Positions 41,091-51,977 of a stretch of DNA of 64,000 bases are shown here, in pieces. A program made the translations under genes and the position numbers. A model generated the notes under the pieces. It saw nothing but the letters and a program-made list of their open reading frames with translations. It was not told the origin of the DNA and searched no databases. The stretch spans positions 20,959,001-21,023,000 of the forward strand of contig OY756966.1 of the NCBI GenBank assembly GCA_963580455.1. The letters run 5' to 3'. The DNA comes from Euonymus europaeus (lineage: Eukaryota; Streptophyta; Magnoliopsida; Celastrales; Celastraceae). The first letter of the stretch is position 1, and each line of letters begins with the position of its first letter.

Positions 41091-41421
41091 TTAAGTTTTA
41101 GTGTGTTTCTTTAATTTGTTAGATGAGAATGACTCTTTTTATTGGTGTGTTGTTGAGTTTCCTTTTCCAGTAGAATGATCTGCTACTTGTTTCGGTTTGT
41201 TTGATTTGTTTTTATATTCAAATTATGTGACTGAACATTTTAGTTTGAATATTATGAGATTCAATGTTATGGAATAATATGCTGCCCTATAATTGTTTTT
41301 CTTTTTTCTTTTGTTTTTATGATGAGATGGAGCACAATGGTGAAGAGAATGTTTTTTTATTTATTTTGATGAACTTGCTACCATTATTGGGGGTGTTGTG
41401 GTAGCGAGTAGTGAGGTTCTT

Positions 41422-42624
41422 GAGTACATTCCACGTACACCATGATGGACAACTCTTTACACCGGTCATATGTACATCACAGATCTACTAAATGGCAATA
41501 GGCGCAGATGTTCATCCATTTTGAGGATGGATCCTTGGGTGTTCAGTGAATTATGCGATGTGTTGAGCACAAATTATGACTTGAAGTGAACTCGTAATAC
41601 TAGTATTCCCAAGATGGTTGGGATGTCTGTTTACACGGTTGGACATGCCGTTGGGAATCGGGTAGTCCAAGATAGATTTCAGCATTCCGGAGAGACCGTA
41701 CACCGCTTATTCCATAAAGCGCTCAAGACTTTGATATCGTTCTCGGATGATATAGTTTGGCCATGAGATCCTACGTTCTCCGGAACACCGAGCCACATTG
41801 AGGACGATTATAGATTTTATTCGTTCTTCAAGGACTGCATCGGTGCTATAGATGAAACTCATGTTCCAGCATTTGTCCTGACTGATGACAGAACTAGATT
41901 CGTTGGGAGGAAATAAATGACGACGCAGAATGTGATGGCGGCATGTGATTTTGATATGTTATTCACGTTCGTCTGCACAGATTGGAAGAGTTCGGCTCAT
42001 GGTTCGAGGATATTTAACGAGATTGTTGCAGACGAGGATTCCAACTTTTCACATCCTCCTCCAGGTATGTAACGTAAAATATTTGTTCTTGCATTTTGAT
42101 TAACATATATTTTTTTGATCATATAACAACATTTCAAAGTCTCTGCTACAGGGAAATATTATTTGGTTGATTCTGGGTATGCAAATCAAACAGGATATTT
42201 AGCACCATATCGGGGACAGAGGTATCACATGGAAGTGTTTTGGAACGGTCCTGCGGTCTCGACGGCAAGAGAAACATTTAATCATGCTCACTCATCTCTT
42301 CGCTCAGTCATTAAGCGGACGTTTGGGTTGTTGGAAAATAAGTGGCACATTCTGTCAAGAATGCCCTTTTATGAGTTCCCCGATCAGGTGAAGATCGTGG
42401 TGGCATGTGCTGCTCTATACAACTTTGTCAGATTGCGCACGATAAATGATCCACATTTAAGTACGTTTGATGACAATCAGAACAGTGAAAGGGTGTCATT
42501 CACAGAAAGCAGCAGCAGTTTCTATGGAGCGAGCAATTCTTCTAGACCGCTAGATACATATGAGGATCTCTATATGGCAGCCACATGTGATATGATTGCT
42601 GCAGAGTTGTTCAATTATTATTAG
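41422..42624 (+). pseudogene. PIF/Harbinger transposase (broken by stops; catalytic Glu changed)
   Basis: Two exons, split by a GT-AG intron at 42065-42151. Exon 1 reads in one frame with four internal stops: TGA at 41443, 41587 and 41764, and TAA at 41914. The first catalytic Asp is in CIGAIDETHVPA. Exon 2 gives KYYLVDSGYANQTGYLAPYRG with the second Asp, then HAHSSLRSVIKRTFGLLENK. The third acidic residue (the Glu of the family's IERTFG) is Lys here, at the correct spacing of 47 residues after the second Asp. The reading frame is otherwise well kept to TAG at 42624. The protein would be a DDE nuclease that cuts and inserts at TTA/TAA sites. As it stands it is inactive. Confidence 0.92.
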
Positions 42625-43546
42625 TGTTTTATAGTCGAGTATTATTATATGTTAATATCTATAAAAGACTTGTATTTTTAAATGTAAGTGTCTTCCTGTT
42701 GTTAAATTCAAATGTATTTGATTAATGTAATTGTGGTGTGAAATGTAATGAATTTATTATCCTTAATTGTAATTGTCTCACATTTAATTTTTTGCATGTT
42801 TTATTTTTAAAAAATCAATGAATTAGTGTTAATGTAATTTATGTTTACATTAAAAATAAATTTTCTTAAAAAAAGTTAAACTGCACTCGAACTCACCTCA
42901 CCACAGTTTTGATGTGCCAAATGCTATACTGAGTCACAACGCATCTCACAACACTTTACAGCAATCCCAAATAAAACCATTGTGGAGAAGTAAAACGTAC
43001 AATGCGGAAACATATGACAATTAAATACATTATTTAGTGTCCATTTTATCCTCATGACTTATAGGAATTTATTACACAAATTTTTTATATAAAAAAGAAC
43101 ATCTTAATTTCACAGCATCATTTCATTATAGCAAATTAATGAAGTCCAAATAAAAGAGAAATAGAAAACAACTTAAATTTGATAAAATCATTTACATAGC
43201 TTTAGATCCTCTAGGGAAACGGTACTTCAACTACAATTTGACCTGCCAATACCTTTCATGTGTATTCGAGTTGTCATCCATCCTCAAATAAAAGGTAAGT
43301 AAAATTAGAAAGTGGTTGCAAAATAATATTTTAATAGAAACTCCAAACCTGGAAAGATGAGCAACTGTAACAACATTTAATGAAATAGAATAGGAATAAT
43401 TATGAGAAAGCTACAGAAACAATAGATATATATCCGGGGGTAAGAGTGGCAGAAAAAAGGTTTGAGATACATAGGGTTATAAAACATGTGTTTTTCTCTT
43501 ATACATACCCATATTACTCACCTAAACACTATCTGTTGGATCTGAT
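42625..43546. other. 3' flank of the Harbinger element and AT-rich spacer
   Basis: The minus-strand reading of about 42930-42980 (GGTTTTATTTGGGATTGCTG) looks like a PIF/Harbinger terminal inverted repeat, so the right end may lie near 42980. No matching left end was found at 40080-40140, where the element abuts the Helitron helicase. The rest is AT-rich and without recognised genes. Confidence 0.4.
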
Positions 43547-43751
43547 CAACGGTCACAGATCAAAACCCTAAATTAACCCATATTTCTCAAATCGAGTCTC
43601 CTCTCCAAGCAACTTCCTTCCTCTCCATCTTGACCAAATCGCGAATTTCTTCTTCGATCCTCTCTCGCGACTTCTCTCTCACATCTTCCTCTCCAGTAGA
43701 CCAAATCATGAAGCTTCATCTTCTCTCTTTCGACTTCCTTCCTCTCCAGGC
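43547..43751 (+). other. Leader-like sequence of the dead reductase gene, left of the Gypsy insertion
   Basis: Pyrimidine-rich, with repeated CTTCCTTCCTCTCCA-type blocks typical of a plant 5' UTR. Very similar blocks (GACTTCCTCTCCAATCGAGA) continue right of the Gypsy element at 48958-49010. The insertion target CAGGC is at 43747-43751. It is interpreted as the 5' leader of the reductase pseudogene whose exon is at 49031-49145. Confidence 0.5.
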
Positions 43752-44057
43752 TTATACGTTCCAGTAGTGAACAAGTTGGTTAAGTAGTGTAGTTTTGTTA
43801 GTTAACTACTGTGCCAGCTGTAGCTTTATTACTGGCTGCTTTTATTCTGTTAGTTACTAATGGTATTAATACTTCCGTTAGTTTGCTTGATCAAGACAGT
43901 AAATCTTGACGTCTGTTATCTTCGCTGATAACAGAAATACAGTATATAAGCTGTATGTGCTGTACTGGAAAGTTTGGAAATGAAATGAGTCTCTTTCTTC
44001 TTCTACAATCTTCTTCCAATTCTCTCTTGCTTTAGGTTAAGGTTGAAGGGGTTAACA
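43752..44057 (+). repeat. 5' LTR of the Reina-like element
   Basis: It ends GGGGTTAACA before the primer binding site. A TATA-like motif (AGTATATAAGC near 43942) lies in the second half. The first dinucleotide is TT, a change from the TG kept in the 3' copy. Confidence 0.93.
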
Positions 44058-44103
44058 TTTGGTATCAGAGGTCCAGATCTTCTCCACACTTCCCTTCCAT
44101 TGC

Positions 44104-47100
44104 ATGCCGCGACATCAAACCAGGAAACAAGTCATGGATGCACGAATGACTACCTTTGAAACTACTTTGGAACAACTCTCCATTGCAATTCAGCAGTTAC
44201 ATTCCAAAATTGATTCAGAACATTTGGAGAAAGAATCCTTGATTGACAGGTTACGTCAAGATTTGTTCAAACAGAAATCTGTTGATACCGGTTTACTTGA
44301 AGTTCCAGGATCATCATCTTCTGTTTGCATAAATGATGAAGGTCGTGGGAATCTTGGATCTCGTATGCCATGGCAGAAGATTGAATTTCCTCGATTTCAT
44401 GAGGGCGATGATCCATCTAACTGGATACATAAGGCTGACCAATATTTTGCTTATTATCAAATACCTAAAAACCAGAAGGTTGTGATTGTCTCTTTCAATC
44501 TGGAGGATGATGCCCTTCAATGGTTTCGTTGGTTAAACTGTCTTCACACAACTCCTCGTTGGGAGGATTTCACAGTGGCTTTTTGCAAAGAATTTGGGCC
44601 ATCTCACTTTGAAGACAGTGCTGAAACCTTATTCAAGCTTAAGCAGACAGGTAATCTTAAGGATTACATTACTGAATTTCCTAGGCTTTCCAATAGAACC
44701 ATTGGAATTAGTCCTATCTTGCTTAAAAGTTGTTTTATTGGGGGATTGAAGATGGAATTGCGTTATGATGTTAAGATACTGAGACCCGAAACAACTCAAG
44801 ATGCAATTGCTTTGGCTCAGCAACTGGATTTAAAATTGTCCAATCTTAAGCAAAATTCCACAAGACTGATTCCATCTAGGCCTACCACTAATGCAATTTT
44901 GCCAATGCTGCAATCAGGAGATCCTCCACCAACAAAGACAAATTTTTCTAACCAAGTCCACAAGAAAATAACCCCTACAGAATATCAAGAAAAAAGGTTG
45001 AAGGGACTTTGTTTTTACAGTGATGAAAAATTTGTCGGAGGCCACCAATGTGCCAAGAAACAACTTCTTTTGTTAGAAGTTGACTTTGATGCAATAGATG
45101 ATTCTTCAGCAGATACATTTCCGGAACCTATATTGGAATGTCAAAATTTAGAGTTGAGTGCATGTGCTTTCTTTGGTATTGAATCTGAACAGTCTACCAA
45201 GACAATGAAGATTAAGGGATTTCTTAAAAGGCAACCAGTTACAGTTTTAATTGATTCTGGGAGTACTCACAATTTCGTGGACTCCAAATTGTTGAAACAA
45301 TTAGGTTGGACATATGACAGATCGAGAACCTTTGAGGTTATGGTTGCAAATGGGGGAAAAGTGTTTGGCATGGGATCTTGCAGGAAAATGGATTTGACCA
45401 TGGGAAATTACCAATGCCAAACCAATCTGTTTGTGTTGCCTATTGGGGGTTGTGATGTGGTGTTAGGTGTGCAGTGGATTCAGTTAGTTAGTCCAGTTTT
45501 ATGGGATTTCAAACTCCTGCAGATGAATTTTACTCAAAATGGTGCATCTTATCAATTAAATAGTCAATTGCAGAACCATGTTCAGCATGGTAGTATGGTT
45601 AAAGATGTTACTTGCCACCAGATTGCAAAAGACTTGTCTACTTCTCGTCTTGGGTTATTACTATACTCCCAGGAGTTGCATACTTTGCCATATGGAAAAA
45701 AATTGACCATCCAACAACAGGCTGAATTGGACTCTTTACTGTCTTCATATGTGGCTGTCTTCCAGACACCATCTTCATTACCACCTCAACGAGAAGTTGA
45801 TCATAGGATACCATTAGTTGCAAATTCACAACCAGTTAGTAAGAGGCCATACCATTATGGACCCCTGCAAAAGACAGAAATTGAGAAGGCAGTTCAAGAA
45901 TTGTTGCAGGCTGGTTTTATAAGAAATAGTCATAGTCCTTTTTCTTCTCCAGTCTTGTTAGTTAAGAAAAAAGAAGGAACTTGGAGAATGTGCATGGATT
46001 ACAGAGAACTCAACAGTCTCACCATAAAAGACAAGTATCCAATACCTCTTATTGATGATCTCTTAGATGAATTATATGGGGCAGTGTATTTTTCTAAACT
46101 GGATTTAAGAGCTGGATATCATCAAATCAGGATGCATACTGATGATATACCAAAGACTGCCTTTAGAACTCATGAAGGCCATTACGAATTTCTTGTAATG
46201 CCTTTTGGTCTTACAAATGCACCAGCAAGTTTCCAGAGCTTAATGAATGGTATTTTCAAGCCATATCTCAGAAAGAGTATATTGGTCTTCTTTGATGATA
46301 TCTTAATCTATAGTCCATCATGGGAAGCTCATTTGAAGGATTTACAGAATGCTTTTGAGGTAATACAATCCAATCAACTATTACTCAAAAGACAAAAATG
46401 TGCCTTTGGACAGCACAAGATTGAATACTTAGGTCATATTGTTTCTGCTGAAGGGGTTTCAGCAGATCCAGGTAAACTTCAGGCTATCCAAGACTGGCCT
46501 GTACCTACAAATATTAAAGAACTTCGAGGGTTCTTGGGACTAACAGGATATTACAGGAAATTCATCCCCAACTATGGAAAAATCTGTCAGCCATTATACC
46601 AGCTGACCAAAAAAGATAACTACCACTGGAATGATTTAGCTACTGCAGCTTTTGACAACTTGAAACACGTTATGTCTTCCCTACAGGTTTTAGCATTGCC
46701 TGATTTTTCCCTTCCATTTGATTTGGAATGTGATGCCTCAGATTATGGAATTGGAGCAGTTTTGCAACAACAAGGCAGACCTATAGCTTTTTCAAGTCAG
46801 GCATTGGGTCCCAGAAATCAATCCTTATCAACCTATGAAAAAGAATTGCTTGCCATTGTACATGCAGTCAAGAAATGGCAACATTATTTACAAGGCAGAC
46901 ATTTTGTGATTAAAACTGATCACAAAACATTGAAGTATTTCTTGGATCAAAGAGCTAACTCACCTTTCCAACAGAAATGGGTATCCAAGTTACTAGGTTT
47001 TGATTATGAAATACATCATAAACATGGAGCTGAAAACCAAGCTGCAGATGCTTTGTCTCGTTTGCCTTCTACTTCAGAAAAACAAGAAACAGTTTCTAAA

Positions 47101-48573
47101 GAAAACTTTGCCATATCTTACCCATATTTTGGCTGGTTAGATGACCTGAGAAGGGATTTAGAACACGATGAATGGATAAAGGCCAAGGTGCAGGAAGTTT
47201 TGCTCAATCTAGATGCTGAATCTGTTTTTTCATTGGATAATGGGTTCCTTAAATACAAGACCAGGATTGTTTTGAATCCTAGTTCTCCATGGAAAGAAAA
47301 ATTATTCAATGAATTCCATTCAACTCCTACAGCAGGGCACCCTGGAGTTTTAAAAACCTATCACAGGATTAAAAAAGGTTTTTATTGGGGAGGAATGAAA
47401 CGTGACATTAGACAGAAGGTGGCTGAATGTTCTGTCTGTCAACAGAACAAGTATGAGACTATAGCTCCACCTGGTTTATTGCAACCATTAACAATTCGAT
47501 AGCAGATTTGGAGAGATATAAGTATGGATTTTATAGTTGCCTTACCAAGTTGTAGGGGCAAGACTGTTATCATGGTGGTGGTAGATAGATTGAGTAAGTA
47601 CAGCCATTTCATATCATTAACTCATCCTTATACAGCAGCTATTGTGGCACAACACTTCATTGATCATGTGTTCAAATTGCATGGAATGCCTGCATCAATA
47701 GTGAGTGATAGGGATCCTGTGTTCTTAAGTGCTTTCTGGAAAGAATTTTTTAAGATTCAAGGATCCAAGTTGTGTATGAGTTCTGGATACCATCCTCAAA
47801 GTGATGGTCAAACAGAGATTGTCAATAGATGTTTGGAGACTTATCTAAGATGTTTTACAAGCTTACAACCTAAGCAGTGGGTGAAATGGCTTCCTTGGGC
47901 AGAATGGAGCTTTAATACTTCATACCATTCTGCCACAAAAATCACTCCATTCGAGGCTGTATATGGATATCCTCCTCCTCATATATTTTCTTATGAGCTT
48001 GGACCTGCAAAACTAGACATCGTTGAACAAACTCTTTTACAAAGGGATGTTTTATTAGGTTTGCTCAAATCTAATTTGCAGACTGCTCAGGAAAGGATGC
48101 AGGTTCAAGCCAATAAGCATAGGTCTGAAAGAGTTTTCCAAGTTGGTGACATGGTTTATTTGAAGTTAGTTCCCTATCAGCTGCCAGCCCTTCATTTGCA
48201 TTCCTTCAATAAATTACATCCTCGATTCTATGGGCCATATGCAATTTTGGAACGAGTTGGAGAAGTAGCATACAAGCTAGACTTACCTGGAACTACCAAA
48301 ATACATCCGGTGTTCCATGTTAGTTGTTTGAAATGCCACTTGGGATCAAATATTACTGTCAGTGTGGATTTACCAGAAGTTACTAATGATGGTTTGTTTC
48401 ATCAGAAGATTTTACTAATGATTCCTGAGACAATTTTACAAAGAAGGCTTTATAAGAAGGGTGATAAGGCAGGCACTCAAATTTTGGTGCATTGGCAGGC
48501 TCATACCAAGGATGAAGCAACATGGGAAGACTATGATGATTTCAAGGCTCAGTTTCCTCTTTTCCAGTTATGA
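44104..48573 (+). pseudogene. Gag-Pol of the Reina-like element, one in-frame stop
   Basis: From the ATG at 44104 the frame runs to TAG at 47500-47502 and continues in the same frame to the stop at 48571-48573, so one codon separates it from an intact polyprotein of about 1490 codons. Gag (to about 45000) ends in a zinc knuckle with a changed ligand: CFYSDEKFVGGHQC, where the family has CFHC. Protease shows LIDSGSTHNF, reverse transcriptase FFDDILIYS, RNase H ECDASDYGIGAVL, and integrase HHCC (EFHSTPTAGHPG, CSVCQQ). The TAG lies between the zinc region and the catalytic core. The core D, D and E are in MDFIVALP, VSDRDPVF and GQTEIVNR. The last 80 residues form a chromodomain (LVHWQ, ATWEDYDD). 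A TTG frame reaching further upstream runs into the primer binding site and is not used. Confidence 0.92.
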
Positions 48574-48635
48574 GAGCTGACTGAAGATTACTGATGAAAC
48601 CTAGTGGACAAGGTTCATTTGGAGAAGGAATGAGT

Positions 48636-48941
48636 TGATACGTTCCAGTAGTGAACAAGTTGGTTAAGTAGTGTAGTTTTGTTAGTTAACTACTGTGCCA
48701 GCTGTAGCTTTATTACTGGCTGCTTTTATTCTGTTAGTTACTAATAGTGTTAATACTTCCGTTAGTTTGTTTGATCAAGACAGTAAATCTTGACGTCTGT
48801 TATCTTCGTTGATAACAGAAATACAGTATATAAGCTGTATGTGGTGTACTGGAAAGTTTGGAAATGAAATGAGTCTCTTTCTTCTTCTACAATCTTCTTC
48901 CAATTCTCTCTTGCTTTAGGTTAAGGTTGAAGGGGTTAACA
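48636..48941 (+). repeat. 3' LTR of the Reina-like element
   Basis: It starts TGATACGTTCC and ends GGGGTTAACA, followed by the target duplication CAGGC. It carries the same AGTATATAAGC motif as the 5' copy. Confidence 0.94.
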
Positions 48942-49030
48942 CAGGCGACCAAAACGTGACTTCCTCTCCAATCGAGATTTCGACTTCCTTCGGGTCTCCT
49001 CTCTCTAAGAACCCAAGTTGTGTATCATAA

Positions 49031-49145
49031 GTTGCCCAAGGTAAAGTTTGTGTAACAGGTGGTATTGGGTTTATAGCTTAATAGATGATTAAGAGACTTA
49101 TTGAGAATGGTTACTCTGTCAGTACAACCATAAGAGCTAACCCAG
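49031..49145 (+). pseudogene. Dihydroflavonol-reductase-like dehydrogenase, dead exon 1
   Basis: The translation KVCVTGGIGFIA, stop, stop, MIKRLIENGYSVSTTIRANP is the N-terminal NADPH-binding Rossmann segment (TGGxGFIAS) of the plant DFR / cinnamoyl-CoA / vestitone reductase family of extended short-chain dehydrogenases. TAA at 49079-49081 and TAG at 49082-49084 replace the usual Ser-Trp. The initiator ATG is not present at the expected place. A donor GTTAGT follows at 49146. No later exons were found up to 50300. The Reina-like element sits about 85 bases upstream within the apparent leader. Confidence 0.75.
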
Positions 49146-50340
49146 GTTAGTTTTTCTTTCCTTACTAAAACCTAAAAATTATTGTTTTATACCATTTTTT
49201 TTTCTTTTCCCCACAATGTATTCTACGAGTAATCCATTTCGTAGGAATAAGATTGTGTTATTCAAGATTATTTTTTTCACAAATATTAAGGAATTGCTAT
49301 CTTCTGGACTAACTTTTGCATAGAAAGAGGGAGAATGAATGTCCAAAGAATCTATGTTCTCTCTGACCAATTAAACTCTTATAGCCTTGAATCATCCTAG
49401 TGTGTCGTTATAGCCTTGATACGACAGTTTTTTCTTTATTTTTGGATGAGATGTTTAACTGATTTCACTAAGAAGAAGAGACATTTTGGTTGAGATCATT
49501 ACCACCCATTATTTAGTTTCCATGTTTGGTTGGCATGCTATATATATATATATATATATATAAACACTTACTCCTAGCTTTTCTTTTCTTTTTTATTTGA
49601 TTTTCTTGGGTTTGGTTTTGGCATGTGGAGTTAATTAGGCAGGAAGTTCTACAACTAATGATTAGGTAGAAAGCACAGAAACAGTTTCCCTCATTGATGG
49701 ATGATAACCCAGCTCTCACTAGATTGGGTCATCTTCACATACACTTTTCAAAGGGTTTTCTTTATTTATAGTTGATCAATATGTGAATGCAAAATTAGAA
49801 GTAGAGAATATATGGCCATAAATTATCTTGAGTGGAAATTGAATTGGTGTTATGAAATCTGCACTTCTAGACAATTTAACAATATTCTTTTGGAGAGTTT
49901 GGAACACCTCCAGTGATAGCCAAAAATCGGCGATTCATGTTATCCTTCAAAAACCAAAGAAGTTGGTGTAGCCCAAGCGTGGCTAGCATCGACTTAGGAC
50001 CAGCAGAGTCCTTAGAACTTGGGTCAAGCAGACAAACCCTCCAACCCCATTAAAAGGAGTTGGAGGGTTCTGTTGTAGACTATCAGCCGCTATGGGAGTG
50101 ACGGGTAAGAAAAAAACAAAACTCTAAATTTATGAGAATGAAAAATGGGAAGTGGTTGACATGGCATTTGTGGTTGCTGGCAACTAAAACTTTCTGAGAA
50201 AGCACCACGACAGAGAAGTAAAAGAAAAAGAAGAAAAGCTGAAGAATGAAAAGCTATAAGCTCAAGTTAAAATTTCAAAGATAAAGAAATGAATTCCCTA
50301 TTTCATCGGCTACTGGAACCAATACATTAGAAGATGTTTT
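49146..50340. other. AT-rich spacer, probably intron and 3' flank of the dead reductase gene
   Basis: No further exon was recognised. An (AT)n run is at about 49541-49562. A perfect 11-bp inverted repeat (AACCCTCCAAC and GTTGGAGGGTT) lies at about 50035-50071, around a 13-16-base loop. Confidence 0.45.
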
Positions 50341-50390
50341 GAATGTATTTCTAGGTTTGGTATGCACACCCACTTTGAAGCAAGGGGGAG

Positions 50391-50619
50391 TGTTTGAGTG
50401 TCACACGTGTTGTGCTTCACATGTGTGTGTGCTTTGTCAAATGAAAAACATTGTGTCACGTGTGTGTAGAATGTGTATATGTAGAACACTCCAGACTTGT
50501 GTATTGTTTGTATTTAAAATGGTGCTGTCATGTAACCTAATGAAAGAGAAAAATACAGAAAATAGAAGTTTAGATTGAATCTCTCTACTCTCTCATCTCT
50601 TCCTCACAAAATTCTAACA
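50391..50619 (+). repeat. Copia LTR with a scrap of internal 3' sequence
   Basis: It starts TGTTTGAGTGTCACACGTGT directly after a purine tract (AAGCAAGGGGGAG) and ends CAAAATTCTAACA, as a 3' LTR would. The 45 bases before it read like the end of a Copia pol. No other part of this element was found. Target duplication not determined. Confidence 0.7.
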
Positions 50620-50750
50620 CAGAAGAGCAGAGGAGTGAAGCTTGAAATGGGTATAGGTAGCTAGAGTAGATGCATGTAGTGCGAGATACATGAACCAAGG
50701 GAAATGTGCCACTGAAGTTTGTCGGCCTCTCATACAAGGGAAAGAAAAGG

Positions 50751-50872
50751 CCTCCGTTTGTTTCAAAGTATAAGCTAGCTTATACTCTGTCCTCATACTC
50801 TCAGACATTCTCAGCTTTTACGTTTTACGAGAGCTTATACTCTATCAACATACTCTGATCCAAACGGACACT
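50751..50872. mobile_element. Small inverted-repeat element (possible MITE)
   Basis: CTCCGTTTGTTTC on the left pairs with GATCCAAACGG on the right. Internal AAGTATAAGCTAGCTTATAC and GAGCTTATACTCTATC segments are also partly inverted. The family is uncertain. Confidence 0.4.
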
Positions 50873-51326
50873 ACAAAACGTTGAAGCTCAAAACGACGTC
50901 ATTTTGAGAATATGGTTCGTGTGAGTAACAACAACCAGACGCGAGAGTAAGTAAAATGGGTTGAACTCCTGGGAAATCTACAAAAATCCACCAAATTTAT
51001 ATATTAAGAATAGATAGATAGATAATAATTGTATTCACAAATTATATGTTGAACCTCATTTCTGCATTTCTTTGGACTAATCATTTAATTGAAAGATTCC
51101 TTGTTTCCCATTAGTGCAGTTGATTAGTAGTGAAGGAGATGCTCAAAAGTTGGACCTGGGAATGTGGGTTGGCACAGTCATAATTAGTTCATGAAGCTTA
51201 ATTAGAATTTGTTGCTAGTTGGTTTCCAATTTGTCACATATCGCGAATTGGGTCCAAACTTGCAAAAGTACTAGAGTGAAGTACTCTTATTCCTCATTCA
51301 AAAAGCAAATTGGCTCTCAAGCCAAT

Positions 51327-51362
<36 letters not shown>
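51327..51362. repeat. (AC)n(AT)n compound microsatellite
   Basis: About eight AC units run into about ten AT units. Confidence 0.9.
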
Positions 51363-51495
51363 TGGATTGGATTTTATCACAAATAAAATGTTTGACCTTA
51401 GACTTGAATCCAGGACTAAGTATGTTATGGTAACGATAACCATTACTAATGACTGATTAAAGTTACTGTACCAAAAATGATGGTAATTGAAAAAA

Positions 51496-51540
51496 ATCGT
51501 TATCGTTATCGTTATCGTTATCGTTATCGTTATCGTTATC
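51496..51540. repeat. (ATCGTT)n hexanucleotide repeat
   Basis: Seven and a half perfect copies of ATCGTT in a row within otherwise AT-rich spacer. The flanks contain GTAACGATAACC and TTATCGTCG, so the array probably grew from a short related seed. Confidence 0.95.
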
Positions 51541-51977
51541 AGTAATGTTGGTTTATCGTCGATTTGTATGCCATATTTCGGTAACAGTACACCAGTAATT
51601 GGTAAATTTACCAATCCTTAAAAATGAATCATTTTTTAGTTTTTCTAAATCAAAAAAACTAAAACAACTAACCAAGTAACAATTAAGTAATTAACAAACA
51701 ACCAAATAAAGGCATAATAACCAATAAAGTGATAAACCAAGCTCCAAATAGTCAAGTCCAAATCCAAAGTCCAAACATAAGTACATAACTAAACTTCAAA
51801 TTGAAATATTCTAAGGAATTGAGTATAATTTATTAATCAGTAATCTCTTGGTTTCTTTCTTCAATGGAGTGGTGGACGTGAAGCCAAAGATGCTTGTTCG
51901 GAAGGTATAGATTGTGCATTCATGATATTTATGTGAAACATGTAATAAAATCAAAATCAAAGAATGCAAAAAATATG

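Larger units (their letters stand above)
43752..48941 (+). mobile_element. Chromodomain-bearing Gypsy retrotransposon (Reina-like)
   Basis: The 5190-bp element has 306-bp LTRs at 43752-44057 and 48636-48941 that differ at six positions by eye, and a perfect 5-bp duplication CAGGC (43747-43751 and 48942-48946). The first LTR starts TT where the second starts TG. The primer binding site TGGTATCAGAGG at 44060-44071 matches initiator tRNA-Met. One gag-pol frame with a single stop ends in a chromodomain. The compact size, short LTRs and chromodomain fit the Reina group of chromoviruses. Confidence 0.94.

Noticed and set aside
44059..44103. Upstream start for the Reina-like gag-pol
   Set aside because: The frame extends through the primer binding site and begins with TTG. 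The first ATG is at 44104.
49031..49145. Functional dihydroflavonol-reductase-like gene
   Set aside because: Two adjacent stops in the Rossmann segment, no initiator ATG and no later exons.
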